From assembly GCA_023399155.1 (NCBI GenBank), contig JAEWQP010000006.1, positions 310,001 to 374,000 of the forward strand: a DNA stretch of 64,000 bases, written 5' to 3'. This document shows, one piece after another, positions 63,110 through 64,000 of the stretch. A program made the position numbers and the translations under genes. The first letter of the stretch is position 1. Each line of letters begins with the position of its first letter. The notes under the pieces are model-generated. The model ran no database searches, was not told the DNA's origin, and worked only from the letters and a program-made list of their open reading frames with translations. Source of the stretch: Verrucomicrobiota bacterium (lineage in GTDB: Bacteria; Verrucomicrobiota; Verrucomicrobiia; Opitutales; Opitutaceae).

Positions 63110-64000
63110 TCACGGGGAAGGCTCAGCGCCGGACTGGGCGGCCAGGAGCGTGCTCAATCGTTCGCTGACGCGCCGGTCTTCGGCCGTCTGCCACGCGCCC
63201 CGGGCGCGCGCGCCATCGATGAGCGAAGCCGCGCGCTCGAGCAGGCTCCGTCGTCTTGCGGCCTCAGCGGGCACGCTCGGATTCAGCAGGCCGGCCAGCC
63301 GCACCAGGTCCGCAGCGAGGCGTTCCTCGAGCGATGCGTCGAGCCGGTCGCGTGCGCATTCCGCCTCTTGTGCAGCGAGCATCGCCTCGGCCGAGACGAT
63401 CGCTTCCTCGCGGCGTCCCGCCCGGGAGAGCACGTCGCACCAGGCGTCGATGATGAACCGTCGTAGGACCGGGACATTCAGGCGCGGAAGGTCCGCCGGT
63501 TGTAGCAATAGTGCGGGTACGGAGGCCCCGAGCAGCACCGCAGCCTCATCCGTGCGGCCCTCGCGTGCAAGCAGGACGCCCTCCAGGCCGCGCATGATCG
63601 CGTCCCGCCGGGTGAGTTCCGGATCGTCGGGCCGCCGGCTCCGCACGGCTTCCAACTGAGCACGGGCTTGGGTCACGAACTCGGCGCGTTCGGGCGGGTC
63701 GCCCGCAAGCAAGGTGATGTACGCCGCGCCCTGGGCTGCGCGCGCTTGTTCCAGGTTCTCGTCGAGGTCCGGTTGCGCCCGGACCTGCAGGGCGAATCGC
63801 CCAGGAGACTCCGCGAGCCAGCGTCGGGCCTCGGGGACGTCACCCAGCAGGGCCGAGGTTTCGGCGATCCACAGGGGGAGTTCCGCGTGCTGAAAGTCCG
63901 GCGTCCAATCCGGGGCGCGCTCGCGGATGTAGGCGTAGGCGCGGTCCCAGTCCAGGAGGGCGGATCTGACGCCGCGCCAGTCGGCCTGTCGACGGTAACA
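63110..64000 (-). CDS. TPR-like protein, N terminus outside window
   Basis: The frame is open from the stop at 63110 to the right edge of the window (about 296 codons), so the 5' end is missing. It is an Ala/Leu/Arg-rich helical protein with repeat-like units (LLAREGRTDEAAVLLGA, AWCDVLSRAGRREEAIVSAE, RLAGLLNPSVPAEAARRRSL). It looks like the helical C-terminal region of a TPR-bearing signalling protein; family not assigned. No catalytic motif is visible in the part present. Confidence 0.6.
   Translation of the reverse strand, partial: CYRRQADWRGVRSALLDWDRAYAYIRERAPDWTPDFQHAELPLWIAETSALLGDVPEARRWLAESPGRFALQVRAQPDLDENLEQARAAQGAAYITLLAGDPPERAEFVTQARAQLEAVRSRRPDDPELTRRDAIMRGLEGVLLAREGRTDEAAVLLGASVPALLLQPADLPRLNVPVLRRFIIDAWCDVLSRAGRREEAIVSAEAMLAAQEAECARDRLDASLEERLAADLVRLAGLLNPSVPAEAARRRSLLERAASLIDGARARGAWQTAEDRRVSERLSTLLAAQSGAEPSP

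Overview
This 64 kb window is GC-rich chromosomal DNA, densely coding on both strands. The gene content suggests a free-living soil or sediment bacterium of the Verrucomicrobiota, probably Opitutaceae-like. The hints are secreted plant-polysaccharide enzymes, an ECF-type sigma factor paired with a WD40 serine/threonine kinase, a large FtsX/MacB-type orphan permease, secreted FGE-like and sialate-esterase-like proteins, and intergenic repeats of the 'CTTTGCG...CGCCAAGG' kind. The taxonomic guess is inference; there is no rRNA, tRNA or marker operon to confirm it. I saw no phage, insertion sequence, CRISPR array or rRNA/tRNA gene.

Layout. 0-9 kb: the tail of a secreted EF-hand protein, a secreted TPR protein with His motifs, a LuxR-type TPR regulator, a DUF418 membrane protein, a secreted pectate lyase and a GNAT acetyltransferase. 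9-16.6 kb: two GT39-like membrane glycosyltransferases around a type IA topoisomerase III, then an Ogt DNA repair protein and a small hypothetical gene. 17-25 kb: a sialate O-acetylesterase-like enzyme, a transglutaminase-like protein, a helical hypothetical, a secreted FGE-like protein, a GH11 xylanase with a long regulated leader, and a sensor kinase. 25.5-28.7 kb: a TetR regulator with its own operator, overlapping an Lnt-like membrane CN-hydrolase, followed by a metallo-beta-lactamase-fold protein that has lost two Zn1 ligands. 29-38.9 kb: a Kelch protein, a hybrid PAS histidine kinase, a DUF2868/DUF3482 membrane GTPase pair, an AraC-GyrI/GyrI pair and a DUF2254 channel-like protein.

38.9-43 kb is the most plastic part: a five-copy tandem array of about 157 bp units, two dispersed relatives of the unit, a CPBP protease, an orphan secreted protein, and a decayed copy of a secreted STN-like gene whose intact version lies 6 kb downstream. 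43-46.7 kb holds three VOC-fold proteins, a DoxX-like protein and a GNAT. 46.9-54.6 kb holds a GH10 xylanase, a 59-residue Cys-containing miniprotein, the intact STN-like gene, a POT peptide transporter, an ABC-type permease and a GH43-like enzyme. 55-58.9 kb is the sigma factor/kinase pair. 59-64 kb holds a homocysteine S-methyltransferase, an orphan TonB-C protein, an SDR oxidoreductase divergent from an AraC regulator with three phased direct repeats, and a TPR protein cut by the window end.

Functionally, GH11, GH10, GH43, the sialate-esterase-like protein and the pectate lyase together suggest plant cell-wall (xylan and pectin) degradation. They are scattered rather than in one locus, and no SusC/SusD pair is visible. 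Signalling is rich and each system looks locally self-contained. The most unusual points are the zinc-site-altered metallo-beta-lactamase homologue, the TetR/Lnt-like pair with an inverted operator and probable leaderless transcript, the STN gene and pseudogene pair, the repeat array, and several unlinked palindromes that look like operators.
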